A program made the translations under genes and the position numbers. A model generated the notes under the pieces. It was not told where the DNA came from and did no database searches. It saw nothing but the letters and a program-made list of their open reading frames with translations. A stretch of 64,000 bases of DNA from the NCBI GenBank assembly GCA_022340585.1, contig JAJDNS010000024.1, forward strand, positions 1-64,000, read 5' to 3'. The DNA is from Acidobacteriota bacterium (GTDB lineage: Bacteria; Acidobacteriota; Vicinamibacteria; Fen-336). Below, one piece after another: positions 54,020 to 62,715 of this stretch (the first letter of the stretch is position 1; each line of letters opens with the position of its first letter).

Positions 54020-54372
54020 TAGATCTCCGCGTCGAGGACCAGCCTCGCGTCCTGCGCGCTCCGGACCCCGGCGGCCACGAAGGCATCGGCATCGAGGAAC
54101 ACCGCGAGGTAGTACCCGTCCTTGAGGGGACAGATCACCACGCTCCCGTTCTCGTACCGCCAGACGAGGTGGTCGATGGGGCCTGCCCCGTGCCGGCTCG
54201 CTGCTCGCAGGGCCATTCCCAGGGTGATGCCCGAGTAGGCTCCGATGAGCCGCTCCCGCTCCGCGAGATCCCCGGCGCCGACGACGAGCTCGCCCTGCGA
54301 GTCCAGCAGGAGAGCCGCCCGGGCGCCGGCCACCCGGGAGCGCAAGGCTTCGAGAATGCGAAGGTAGGGCAT
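54019..54372 (-). CDS. Roadblock/LC7-like small protein
   Basis: RILEALRSRVAGARAALLLDSQGELVVGAGDL...YENGSVVICPLKDGYYLAVFLDADAFVAAGVRSAQDARLVL. Confidence 0.7.
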   Translation of the reverse strand: MPYLRILEALRSRVAGARAALLLDSQGELVVGAGDLAERERLIGAYSGITLGMALRAASRHGAGPIDHLVWRYENGSVVICPLKDGYYLAVFLDADAFVAAGVRSAQDARLVLDAEI

Positions 54373-54381
54373 CGTTGGTTC

Positions 54382-55161
54382 TCAGTGAGGCAGGGACTGG
54401 AGCTGCTGGGCCGCGGCCTGGCCCACCGGCCCCGAGGGGTCCTTCCTCATGGCCTCCTCGAGAGACGAACGCGCCTCGGCGAAGCGCCCGGCCTTGAAGT
54501 AGGCCTGGCCGACGGCGAGGTACAGCCCGGGGGCCGGGGCCGCCTCGACGCCGCTCTCGAGCAGGATCACCGCTTCGTCGAGCCGATCGGTGGCCATGAG
54601 CGCGGCGGCCAGACCCAGGTAGGGATCGGGGTAGGCCGGGGCTCGGCCGATGGCAGTGCGGAACCAGTTGATGGCTTCCGGGTAGTTCTTCTCGTCGAGG
54701 TAGGCCTGACCGAGGTTCCGGGCGGAGACCTCGGGGGTGGGGTTGGTGGCGTCGGCGTAGGCCGTGAGGAACTCTCTCTTCCCCTCCTCTCGATTACCGG
54801 CCAGGATGAGGGCGGTGCCGAGGTCGTTCCTCACGTCCACGTAGTACGGGTTCAGCTCCAGGGCTTCCCGAAACTGCTTGATCGCATCCTTGAAGTCGCC
54901 CCGCCCCGCGTAGGCCTGGCCGAGCCCCTTGCGGAAGTACGGGTTCTTCGAGTCGGACTTGACCGCGCGCTCGAACTCCTTGACGGCCATGTCGACTCGC
55001 CCCTCCCGGAGATGGATCAGTCCGGAGTTGAAGTGCGACTCTCCTTCCGGCGAGCCCTGCGCGAGCGCCACGGCAGGCCGCACGAGCGCCACCGCAGACG
55101 GCACGAGCAGTACGGGGATCAAGAGGATTGCGGCACGGAAGCACTTGGTCATGTCTCTCAC
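54382..55161 (-). CDS. Secreted TPR protein
   Basis: Signal peptide; VDMAVKEFERAVKSDSKNPYFRKGLGQAYAGRGDFKDAIKQFREALELNPYYVDVRNDLGTALILAGN. Confidence 0.9.
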   Translation of the reverse strand: MRDMTKCFRAAILLIPVLLVPSAVALVRPAVALAQGSPEGESHFNSGLIHLREGRVDMAVKEFERAVKSDSKNPYFRKGLGQAYAGRGDFKDAIKQFREALELNPYYVDVRNDLGTALILAGNREEGKREFLTAYADATNPTPEVSARNLGQAYLDEKNYPEAINWFRTAIGRAPAYPDPYLGLAAALMATDRLDEAVILLESGVEAAPAPGLYLAVGQAYFKAGRFAEARSSLEEAMRKDPSGPVGQAAAQQLQSLPH

Positions 55162-55189
55162 ACCGGGGCGAACGGCCCGTGGGCCGTGT

Positions 55190-56983
55190 TCACGCCGCTG
55201 GCTCGCCTCCCATCAGTATGTCTATCTCGAACTGGCGCGAGGCGGTGGACGCCTTCCGCGCCTTGGCCGGCGTGACGTCTCCAGCCGCGAAGGCGAGCTC
55301 GAAGGCGTCGACGCACTCGGGATCGAACTTCTTTCCAGCCAGGAACTTGAGGCGTGCGACGGCGGCTTCGAAGGTCATGGCCTTCGAGTACGGGCGATCG
55401 GTGGTCATGGCGTCGAAGGCGTCGGCCACGCACACGATGCGGCCCAGCCGGGGAATCTCATCGCCCTTGAGCCCGTCCGGGTAGCCGCTGCCGTCGATGT
55501 TCTCGTGGTGCATGAGCCCGGCTCCCGCCTTCTCCTTGAGGAGCGGGACCGCGGCGAGGATGTGCAGCCCCTTGGTCGGATGCTGCTTCATGATCTCGTA
55601 CTCGTCGTCGGTGAGGGCGGCGGCCTTGCGGAGGATCTTGTCCTCGATCCCGATCTTGCCCACGTCGTGGATGATCCCCGAGAGGTGGACCTTCTCCACC
55701 TCCTCCGGTGGCATCCCGAGGTGCTTGGCCACACAGGCGGAGTAGTAGGCCACGCGCTCGGAGTGGCCCCGGGTGTACGGGTCCTTCTCGTCGATGGCGT
55801 TGGCCAGCATGCGGATGGAGCCCATGAAGAGCTCCTTGTTCTCCTGGGCCGCCCTCTTGATCTCCTGGATCGCCTTCTGGATCTCTTCCCCCATCTGGTT
55901 GAAGGCGTCGGCGAGGACCCCGACCTCGTTCTCGCTGCGGATGGAGACGCGGGTGCCGTAGTCCCCGCCGGCCAGCCGGCGGGCTCCGTCGGCGAGCTTC
56001 CGGATGGGCCGACTGATCTGCCCGGCGAAGAGCACCCCGAGGACCACGGCGAGGGCGGTGACGACGGCCACCAGGAGGATCGCGTCCCGACGGAGCTTGT
56101 CGGCCGCGTAGTAGGCCTTGTCCTCCTCCACCTGGACGATGACGCCCCAGCCCGAGTTGTCGGGAACGCCGCGGTAGGTCCCGAGCATGTTTCGGGGGCC
56201 GCCCTCCGCGGGTACCGCGAAGGGTACGGTCGCTCCCGTGAGCCGCTGCGACTCGAGGAAGAAGCGCACGATGTCGTAGCGTTCGGACATGTCCGCCGCC
56301 AGGGGCATCTCCGCGTTGGAGTGGGCGATGAGGCGGCCGCGGTTGTCCACGACGTAGACGTCCAGGAGTCCCTGCTCGCCGCTCTCCGCCGTCATCAGGC
56401 GAATGCGCTGGAGGCTGGCCACGGCCAGGACGACACCCTGGACCACTCCCCCCGCGGAGACCGGCTCCTCGAGGACGAGCACCGGCTCCTGCAGCGAGGT
56501 GGAGACGACCGGCACCGAGACCATGGGCGTGCCGTGCTGCCCCCTCAGGAAGCCCTCCTCGAGGGTGCTCTGGACGGGCGGGTCCTGGAGGCGCCACCCC
56601 GACCAGGGCCCGATTCCGCTGACCGCATCCACCACGTTCACGTAGATGAAGCGCTCGTCGTCGACGTAGCGTTGAAGGGCCTCCTGGTCGCGTATCCGGG
56701 CCAGGCGCTCGGAGAAGGGGACCCGCTCGGCGTCGATCTCCAGGGTGCGGGCGACCACCGACACCTGGTCCCTCAGGCTCTGGACGTACATGGCCACCTG
56801 GGAGGAGAGACTGCGGGCCTTGTCCAGCTGCATCTGCTTCTGGTTGAGCTCGAGGCCCCGTCGGCTGTCGGAGACGAGCCGGTACGACGTCCACAACAAC
56901 GGCACCACACCGATGGCAAAGAGCAGGAGAAGGATCGAGAAGAGGATGCGGCCACGGCGGCGACGGGGGCCGGTGGCGGTCAT
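55190..56983 (-). CDS. Cache-like sensor, HAMP, HD-GYP protein (putative c-di-GMP phosphodiesterase)
   Basis: Two TM helices flanking a sensor; HAMP QISRPIRKLADGARRLAGGDYGTRV; HD-GYP HSERVAYYSACVAKHLG...IIHDVGKIGI...HHENIDGSGYPDGLKGDEIP. Confidence 0.95.
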   Translation of the reverse strand: MTATGPRRRRGRILFSILLLLFAIGVVPLLWTSYRLVSDSRRGLELNQKQMQLDKARSLSSQVAMYVQSLRDQVSVVARTLEIDAERVPFSERLARIRDQEALQRYVDDERFIYVNVVDAVSGIGPWSGWRLQDPPVQSTLEEGFLRGQHGTPMVSVPVVSTSLQEPVLVLEEPVSAGGVVQGVVLAVASLQRIRLMTAESGEQGLLDVYVVDNRGRLIAHSNAEMPLAADMSERYDIVRFFLESQRLTGATVPFAVPAEGGPRNMLGTYRGVPDNSGWGVIVQVEEDKAYYAADKLRRDAILLVAVVTALAVVLGVLFAGQISRPIRKLADGARRLAGGDYGTRVSIRSENEVGVLADAFNQMGEEIQKAIQEIKRAAQENKELFMGSIRMLANAIDEKDPYTRGHSERVAYYSACVAKHLGMPPEEVEKVHLSGIIHDVGKIGIEDKILRKAAALTDDEYEIMKQHPTKGLHILAAVPLLKEKAGAGLMHHENIDGSGYPDGLKGDEIPRLGRIVCVADAFDAMTTDRPYSKAMTFEAAVARLKFLAGKKFDPECVDAFELAFAAGDVTPAKARKASTASRQFEIDILMGGEPAA

Positions 56984-58653
56984 GGGCCCGAGGCCCCCCC
57001 GGGGGCCTCGGGTTCCCGGCGGGGGATCGTGTCGGGGTCGTTCGTGTCGGCGCTCCGGACCTCGTAGACGCGGACCTCCTTCTCCTTGCCCTTGAGGCTG
57101 AACGTGCCGAGGGGCTCGAGCTCGAACTCGTCGCCGACGCTCTCGCGGGTCTGCTCGCCGACGACCACCGAGCCGGGCCGGGCAACCCCGCTCTCGAGCC
57201 GGCTCGCGGTGTTGACGGTGTCACCGAGCACCGTGTACTCCATCTTGTTGACGCTGCCGATCTCGCCCGCCACCGCCTTGCCGGTGTTGATCCCGATCCG
57301 GACCAGGATCTCCGGACCTTCCGGACGCTCCGCGTTCCACTCCCCCACCCTCTCCTGCATCTCCAGGGCCGCGCGTATGGCGCGGGCAGCGTGGTCGGGC
57401 ATGTCGAGAGGGGCCCCGAAGACGGCCATGATGCCGTCACCCAGGTACTTGTCGAGGGTTCCCTCGTACTTGAAGATGACGTCGGTCATCCGGGACAGGT
57501 AGTCGTTGAGGAGAAGGGCCACCGCCGACGGGCTCATCCGCTCCGACAACGGCGTGAAGCCGGAGATGTCGGCGAACAGGACGGACACCTCCCGAACCTC
57601 CGGAGCCCCGAGGGCGGACTCCTGGGTATCGCTGGCGGCGAGGATTCGGTTCGTGACCTGGGGGGAAAGGAACCGGCCAAGCCTCTCGCGCTTCTTCTCC
57701 TCGGCCACGATCTGGAGGTTGAGGCGGGCCCTCTCCACCGCCACCGCCGCGTAGTTGGCCAGCGCGGTGAGCACGTCGAGGTCGTTCTCGGTGAAGCAGT
57801 TGGTGAGCATCGGAGAATCGACGTGGATGATCCCGATGACCTGGTCCTTGTTCCACAGCGGCGCGCACATGGCACTGCGAATCCCGTGGAACCGGATCGA
57901 GTCGCCAGCCCCGAACCGCGGGTCCACCATGGCGTCCGAGGTCAGGATCGCCACGCGATCCCTGGTCACGCGGTCGGCGATGGTCTTGGAGATCGTGATG
58001 CGGTCCTCGCCGCCGGACGGATCGCGGTGCTTCACCACCATGGGCACCAGCTGCTCGGATCCGGTCTCCGCCAGCATGAGAAACCCGCGGTCGGCGGGCA
58101 CGTGATCGAAGACGATGTCCATGACCCGGTGCAGGATCTCCTCCACCGGCCTCACCGCGATGAGGGTCTCCGCGACCTTGGTGAGGATCTTGAGGATCCG
58201 GTTGGACTTCTCGATCTCCTCGACGTCAACCGGCGGGATCTCCTGCTCGCCGGTAGGCTCCTTGGGGGTGGCTTCCTCGAGCAGGCGCGACAGCTCCCCG
58301 ACCGAGCGGATGATGGTCCCCGCCTCCTCGCTGAGCGGCTTGTCGTCGTCGAGGACCACCCGGCTCTGGAGGGCGTCGGTGAAGGTGATCTGGAACTTGC
58401 CGAGAAGGATGCGGTCTCCGTCGCGGAGCGAAGCGTCCATGACCTGAACGCCGTTGACCTGGGTGCCGTTCTTCGACTTGAGGTCGAAGATGCGCACGCC
58501 GGAGGGTTCGGCCACCACCTTGGCGTGCATGCGGGAGATCCCGAAGTCGCGAAGCACGATCTGGCACTCGGGGGAGCGGCCGATCACGACTTCCCCGGAG
58601 GCAAACGTGTACGTCTGGGGCGTGTCGCCGTCCTGGTAGATCAGCCGATACAT
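56980..58653 (-). CDS. FHA-GAF-class III nucleotide cyclase (predicted adenylate cyclase)
   Basis: FHA VVIGRSPECQIVLRDFGISRMHAKV; GAF; cyclase VSVLFADISGFTPLSERMSP...YLGDGIMAVFGAPLDMPDHAARAI...NKMEYTVLGDTVNTASRLES. Confidence 0.95.
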   Translation of the reverse strand: MYRLIYQDGDTPQTYTFASGEVVIGRSPECQIVLRDFGISRMHAKVVAEPSGVRIFDLKSKNGTQVNGVQVMDASLRDGDRILLGKFQITFTDALQSRVVLDDDKPLSEEAGTIIRSVGELSRLLEEATPKEPTGEQEIPPVDVEEIEKSNRILKILTKVAETLIAVRPVEEILHRVMDIVFDHVPADRGFLMLAETGSEQLVPMVVKHRDPSGGEDRITISKTIADRVTRDRVAILTSDAMVDPRFGAGDSIRFHGIRSAMCAPLWNKDQVIGIIHVDSPMLTNCFTENDLDVLTALANYAAVAVERARLNLQIVAEEKKRERLGRFLSPQVTNRILAASDTQESALGAPEVREVSVLFADISGFTPLSERMSPSAVALLLNDYLSRMTDVIFKYEGTLDKYLGDGIMAVFGAPLDMPDHAARAIRAALEMQERVGEWNAERPEGPEILVRIGINTGKAVAGEIGSVNKMEYTVLGDTVNTASRLESGVARPGSVVVGEQTRESVGDEFELEPLGTFSLKGKEKEVRVYEVRSADTNDPDTIPRREPEAPGGASGP

Positions 58654-58697
58654 CGCTCCTGGGCCGGGGGCAGACGAACCCCCTCAGGTCGAACAGT

Positions 58698-59678
58698 TTA
58701 CTCCCTTTTGAGGGATCGCAGCATGAGCTCCTCGAGGGCCTCGCGGGGCGCCTTGCCGTCGTACAAGACAGCTTTCATCTGCCCGGCGATCGGCATCTCG
58801 ATTCGCTCGCGCTCCGCCAGCGCGCAGGCGGCGCGCGTGGTCCGGACCCCTTCGGCCACGAGCCCGGCACTCGCGTCGGTGAGAGAGAGGCCACGGCCGA
58901 GGCCCTGACCCACCCGCCGGTTGCGCGAGAGGGACCCGGTGCACGTGAGTACCAGGTCTCCGAGCCCAGCGAGCCCGGCCAGGGTTTCCGGCCGCCCGCC
59001 GAGAGCCTCGGCCAAGCGGCTGATCTCGGCGAGCCCCCGGGTGATGAGCGCGGCCAGGGTGTTGTGGCCGTAGCCCAGACCGTCCACGATCCCGGCCGCG
59101 ATGGCGATGACGTTCTTCAGCGCTCCCGCGAGCTCGACCCCGATCACGTCCTCGCTCGAGTACACCCGGAAGGTCCGGGTAGACAGCGCGTGCTGGATCG
59201 ACTGCGCCACCGCGTGGTCGTGGGCCGCGGCCACGACCGCGGTGGGCAGGGCGCGGGCCACCTCGAGGGCGAAGGAAGGCCCGGAGAGCACGGCCACGGG
59301 GTGAGTGGGGGCCTCCTCGGCCGCGACCTCGCTCATGCGCCGGAGCGTGTCGATCTCGAGGCCCTTGGTGGCGGAGACGAGCGTGGCCCCGCCAGGGAGC
59401 AGAGGTGCCATCTCGCGGTAGATTCCCCGGCTGTACTCCGAGGGCACCACCACGAGGACCATCCTCGCGCCCTCGAGCGCCTCGCCGAGGTCGGAGGTCG
59501 CCGGCAGCCCACCAGGCAGCTCGACGCCGGGCAGGAAGGCGGGGTTCTCGTGCCGCTCGTTGATCGCGGCCGCGACCTCCGGCTCCCGGACCCACATCCG
59601 CACGGGCAGCCCGGCGCGGGCGCAGTGGCTCGCCAGAGCCGTCCCCCAGGCCCCGCCTCCGACGACGCTGACTCTCAC
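58698..59678 (-). CDS. gpsA: Glycerol-3-phosphate dehydrogenase [NAD(P)+]
   Basis: MRVSVVGGGAWGTALASHCARAGLPVRMWVREPEV...SATKGLEIDTLRRMSEV...AVLSGPSFALEVARALPTAVV...GALKNVIAIAAGIVDGLGYGHNTLAALITRG. Confidence 0.98.
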   Translation of the reverse strand: MRVSVVGGGAWGTALASHCARAGLPVRMWVREPEVAAAINERHENPAFLPGVELPGGLPATSDLGEALEGARMVLVVVPSEYSRGIYREMAPLLPGGATLVSATKGLEIDTLRRMSEVAAEEAPTHPVAVLSGPSFALEVARALPTAVVAAAHDHAVAQSIQHALSTRTFRVYSSEDVIGVELAGALKNVIAIAAGIVDGLGYGHNTLAALITRGLAEISRLAEALGGRPETLAGLAGLGDLVLTCTGSLSRNRRVGQGLGRGLSLTDASAGLVAEGVRTTRAACALAERERIEMPIAGQMKAVLYDGKAPREALEELMLRSLKRE

Positions 59679-59682
59679 CTCG

Positions 59683-60279
59683 TCACCTCCTGGGCTCTCC
59701 CGCCCGGCGTTCCTCTCCGGTCCACAGGCGATGGACGTTCGACCGGTGGCGCAGGACCACGAGGCCGGCGGTGAAGGCGCTCGCCCAGACCACCGGCCCC
59801 GGCCCCCCGAGCACGAGGGCGAAGGAGAAGAGGCTCACCGCGCCCACGATCGAGCTCAGCGACACGAAGCGCGTCGCGCCCAGCGTGAGCAGAAAGAGGA
59901 CCGTGGCGCCCAGCGCGGCCACCGGGGCGAGCGGCGCGAAGGCGCCGAACCCGGTCGCGACGCCCTTGCCCCCCTGAAAGCGGAGCCACACGGGGTACAT
60001 GTGGCCCACGACGGCGGCCACCGCCGCCAGCGCCCAGATGAGCTCCTGATCGGGAGCGAGGGTCACCGCGGTCAGCGAGGCGACGACGCCCTTCGCGGCG
60101 TCGAGAAGGAGGGCCAGGCCCCCGGCCCTCCGGCCGGCGCTGCGGAGCACGTTCGTCGCCCCCACGTTGCCGCTTCCCACTCGCCGGACGTCCTCGACCC
60201 CGAACGCCCGGGCCACGAGGAAGCTGAAGGGGATGGAGCCGACCAGGTACGAGGCAACGATCACGAGCACGGAGGGCAT
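59683..60279 (-). CDS. plsY: Acyl-phosphate glycerol-3-phosphate acyltransferase
   Basis: SYLVGSIPFSFLVARAFGVEDVRRVGSGNVGATNVLRSAG...VVGHMYPVWLRFQGGKGVATGFGAF. Confidence 0.97.
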   Translation of the reverse strand: MPSVLVIVASYLVGSIPFSFLVARAFGVEDVRRVGSGNVGATNVLRSAGRRAGGLALLLDAAKGVVASLTAVTLAPDQELIWALAAVAAVVGHMYPVWLRFQGGKGVATGFGAFAPLAPVAALGATVLFLLTLGATRFVSLSSIVGAVSLFSFALVLGGPGPVVWASAFTAGLVVLRHRSNVHRLWTGEERRAGEPRR

Positions 60280-60291
60280 TCTCGGCTCAGC

Positions 60292-60858
60292 CTACGCCGT
60301 GGCTCCGAGGGGGAACCGGGCGATGGCAGTGTACACCGCGCCCCCCGGCCGCAGCTCGCTGCGCACGAGGGCGAGAGTCTGCAGGGGGATGGGCCCGAGA
60401 TCGACGGGCGGCAGGGCGGGACGCGAGACGCGCTCGCGGAAGCGCGCGAGGGTGAGGTGGCCCCGGAAAGGCCTCTCCTCTCGGGGGAAGCCGACCGCCA
60501 CCGCGGCGCGCTCGCAGGCCGCCTGGAGCGAGAGGGCCGAGGGAGGAAGGCCGATCCCCAGCCAGAGCACACGGGGAGGCTTCCCCGGGCCCGGGAACGT
60601 GCCCAGCCCCGTGGCCCGGGCCTCCACCGGCTCGCAGCCGGAGGCAGCGGCGGCGAGGAGCGGAAGAAGCTCCTCGATCCTCTCCGGCGGGGTGTCCCCG
60701 AGGAAGCGGAGCGTCAGGTGCACGCCCTCGGGCCGGACCCAGCGGGCTCCCGGCGTGCGCGCACGCAGCGAGGCCATGAGCTTCCCGATCGCGTCCCGGA
60801 CCGCCGCGCCCAGCTCCAGCGCCACGAACGCCCGCACGTCGCCTGCCGGATCGGTCAC
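60292..60858 (-). CDS. thpR: RNA 2',3'-cyclic phosphodiesterase (2H family)
   Basis: VRAFVALELGAAVRDAIGKL...VRPEGVHLTLRFLGDTPPERI...PFRGHLTLARFRE: two HxTx motifs; GTGA overlap with the cinA stop. Confidence 0.94.
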   Translation of the reverse strand: MTDPAGDVRAFVALELGAAVRDAIGKLMASLRARTPGARWVRPEGVHLTLRFLGDTPPERIEELLPLLAAAASGCEPVEARATGLGTFPGPGKPPRVLWLGIGLPPSALSLQAACERAAVAVGFPREERPFRGHLTLARFRERVSRPALPPVDLGPIPLQTLALVRSELRPGGAVYTAIARFPLGATA

Positions 60859-62120
60859 AGCGGCCCGAGCCCCAGGAGAGCGCGGCGCAGGATCTCGAGG
60901 GCGATCTGCGTCGCCTGGAAGCGCACGCGGCCACGCCCCCCGGGGAAGAGAGCCCGGTGCACCCGGGTGCCGGAGTTGCTGTCCAGGGCGATGTACACCA
61001 GCCCGACCGGCTTGTCGTCGGTGCCGCCATCCGGGCCGGCGATTCCCGTGATGCCGATCCCGAGGCTCGTCCCGGCCACCCGGCGGACCCCGGCGGCCAT
61101 GGCCGCCGCGACCTCCTCGGACACCGCGCCCGCTCTCTCGAGCAGGCCGGGTTCCACCCCGATCTCGTCCACCTTGGACTGGTTCGAGTAGGTCACGAAC
61201 GAGCGGTCGAGGAAGCGGCTCGCGCCGGGCACGTCGGTGAGCCGCACGGAGAGCAGCCCGCCGGTGCACGACTCCGCGACAGCCAGCGTGAGGTCCCGCT
61301 CGACCAGAAGCTCCCCCACGACCGCCGGCAGCTCGCGGCCGTCCTCGCTGAAGATCCGGCCGGGCAGCCGCTCTCGCAGCCCGACGGCGAGGGACTCGAT
61401 CCTCTCCTCCGCCTCCTCGGGGCTCGCCCCCTCACCGACCAGATGCAGCTCGATCTGGCCCGGCGCGCCGAGGATGGTGGTGCGCGGGTTCTCGACGGAG
61501 CGATAGAGAGGGGCGACGAGCTCGTCCACCTGACTCTCGGGCATGGCGGCAATCCTGAGCACCCGCCGGCGGATCGCCCGGCCCCTCGCCTCGAGGGCGG
61601 GCAGAACGTGGGTCGCGAACAACGGCTTCATCTCGCCGGGTGGGCCCGGAAGAAGCACCAGGACCCGGCCCTCGTGCTCGATGCGCTGCCCGGGAGCGGT
61701 GCCCCGGGGATTGTCCAGCGCCACCGCGCCCTCGATGAGGTCGCCCTGCTTCTCGTTGACGCTCGGCATGGCGCGCCCGAAGCTCGCGAAGCGGGCCCGC
61801 AGGCTCTCCACGATGGCCGGGTCGCGAACCAGCCGGCGTCCGAGCGCCGCGGCGGCGGCCTCCCGGGTCAGGTCGTCGGCGGTGGGGCCGAGGCCCCCGG
61901 TGGTGATCACGAGGTCGGCACGACCGAGCGCCGCCCGCAGGACCGACTCGAGGAGCTCGGGGTCGTCGCCGACCGTATCCCTGACCGCGACCTCGACGCC
62001 CGCGTCCAACAGCCGCTCGGTGAGCCACAACGTGTTGGTGTCGGCGCGCAGCGGTCCCAGCAGCTCGCTGCCGACCGCCACCAGCTCGGCCCTCATCGCC
62101 GCCCGGGCGGAAGGTCTCAT
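60855..62120 (-). CDS. cinA: CinA family protein (competence/damage-inducible, NMN deamidase-type)
   Basis: AELVAVGSELLGPLRADTNTLWLTERLLDAGVEV...TTGGLGPTADDLTREAAA; C-terminal LAVAESCTGGLLSVRLTDVPGASRFLDRSFVTYSNQSK. Confidence 0.96.
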   Translation of the reverse strand: MRPSARAAMRAELVAVGSELLGPLRADTNTLWLTERLLDAGVEVAVRDTVGDDPELLESVLRAALGRADLVITTGGLGPTADDLTREAAAAALGRRLVRDPAIVESLRARFASFGRAMPSVNEKQGDLIEGAVALDNPRGTAPGQRIEHEGRVLVLLPGPPGEMKPLFATHVLPALEARGRAIRRRVLRIAAMPESQVDELVAPLYRSVENPRTTILGAPGQIELHLVGEGASPEEAEERIESLAVGLRERLPGRIFSEDGRELPAVVGELLVERDLTLAVAESCTGGLLSVRLTDVPGASRFLDRSFVTYSNQSKVDEIGVEPGLLERAGAVSEEVAAAMAAGVRRVAGTSLGIGITGIAGPDGGTDDKPVGLVYIALDSNSGTRVHRALFPGGRGRVRFQATQIALEILRRALLGLGPL

Positions 62121-62130
62121 TTACGACACC

Positions 62131-62598
62131 CTACGCCGCCGGCCAGACGAGGAGGATGACCCGCAACGCGAGGTGAGCGTATACGCCGGCCGCGATGTCG
62201 TCGGCCATGATGCCCCACCCGTCGGGGAGCCCCTCGAGGGCCCGGGCGGGCCAGGGCTTCACCACGTCCATCACCCGGAAGAGGGCGAAGCCCACCAGGG
62301 CGGTGGCGAGCCCGAAGGGCAGCCCCACGAGGGTGACCCACATGCCCACGATCTCGTCGACCACCGCCAGCCCCGGATCCTTCCGCCCGAGCTCGCGGGC
62401 CAGCCGTGTGGACGCGTACACCCCGAGCGCGAACACGACGGCGCAGGCCACGATCTGCCAGGGCCAGGGAAGCGACGCGAGGGGCCAGAAGAGCAGCAGC
62501 CCCACCGCCGAGCCGGCGGTGCCTGGAGCCACCGGCGAGTACCCTGCCCCGAACCCGGTGGCCAACAGGCGTGCGCCGGTGCCGAGCAGGCGAGACAT
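62131..62598 (-). CDS. pgpA: Phosphatidylglycerophosphatase A
   Basis: GTGARLLATGFGAGYSPVAPGTAGSAVGLLLFWPL...GRKDPGLAVVDEIVGMWVTLVGLP...RVMDVVKPWPARALEGLPDGWGIMADDIAAGVYAHL. Confidence 0.97.
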   Translation of the reverse strand: MSRLLGTGARLLATGFGAGYSPVAPGTAGSAVGLLLFWPLASLPWPWQIVACAVVFALGVYASTRLARELGRKDPGLAVVDEIVGMWVTLVGLPFGLATALVGFALFRVMDVVKPWPARALEGLPDGWGIMADDIAAGVYAHLALRVILLVWPAA

Positions 62599-62627
62599 GG
62601 AGTGGATGATAACAACGGAAGGCGGAA

Positions 62628-62699
62628 GGGGTCAGGTCTTGCATTTTGCATCCGGATACGCGACGGATGACCGGACGCGCGACGACAAGACCTGACCCC
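62628..62699. repeat. Palindromic element sharing GGGGTCAGGTC termini with the one at 50059-50128
   Basis: GGGGTCAGGTCTTG (62628-62641)/CAAGACCTGACCCC (62686-62699), 14-bp perfect outer arms, inner TCCGG...CCGGA. Confidence 0.9.
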
Positions 62700-62715
62700 G
62701 TTCTCTGGGTGACCG

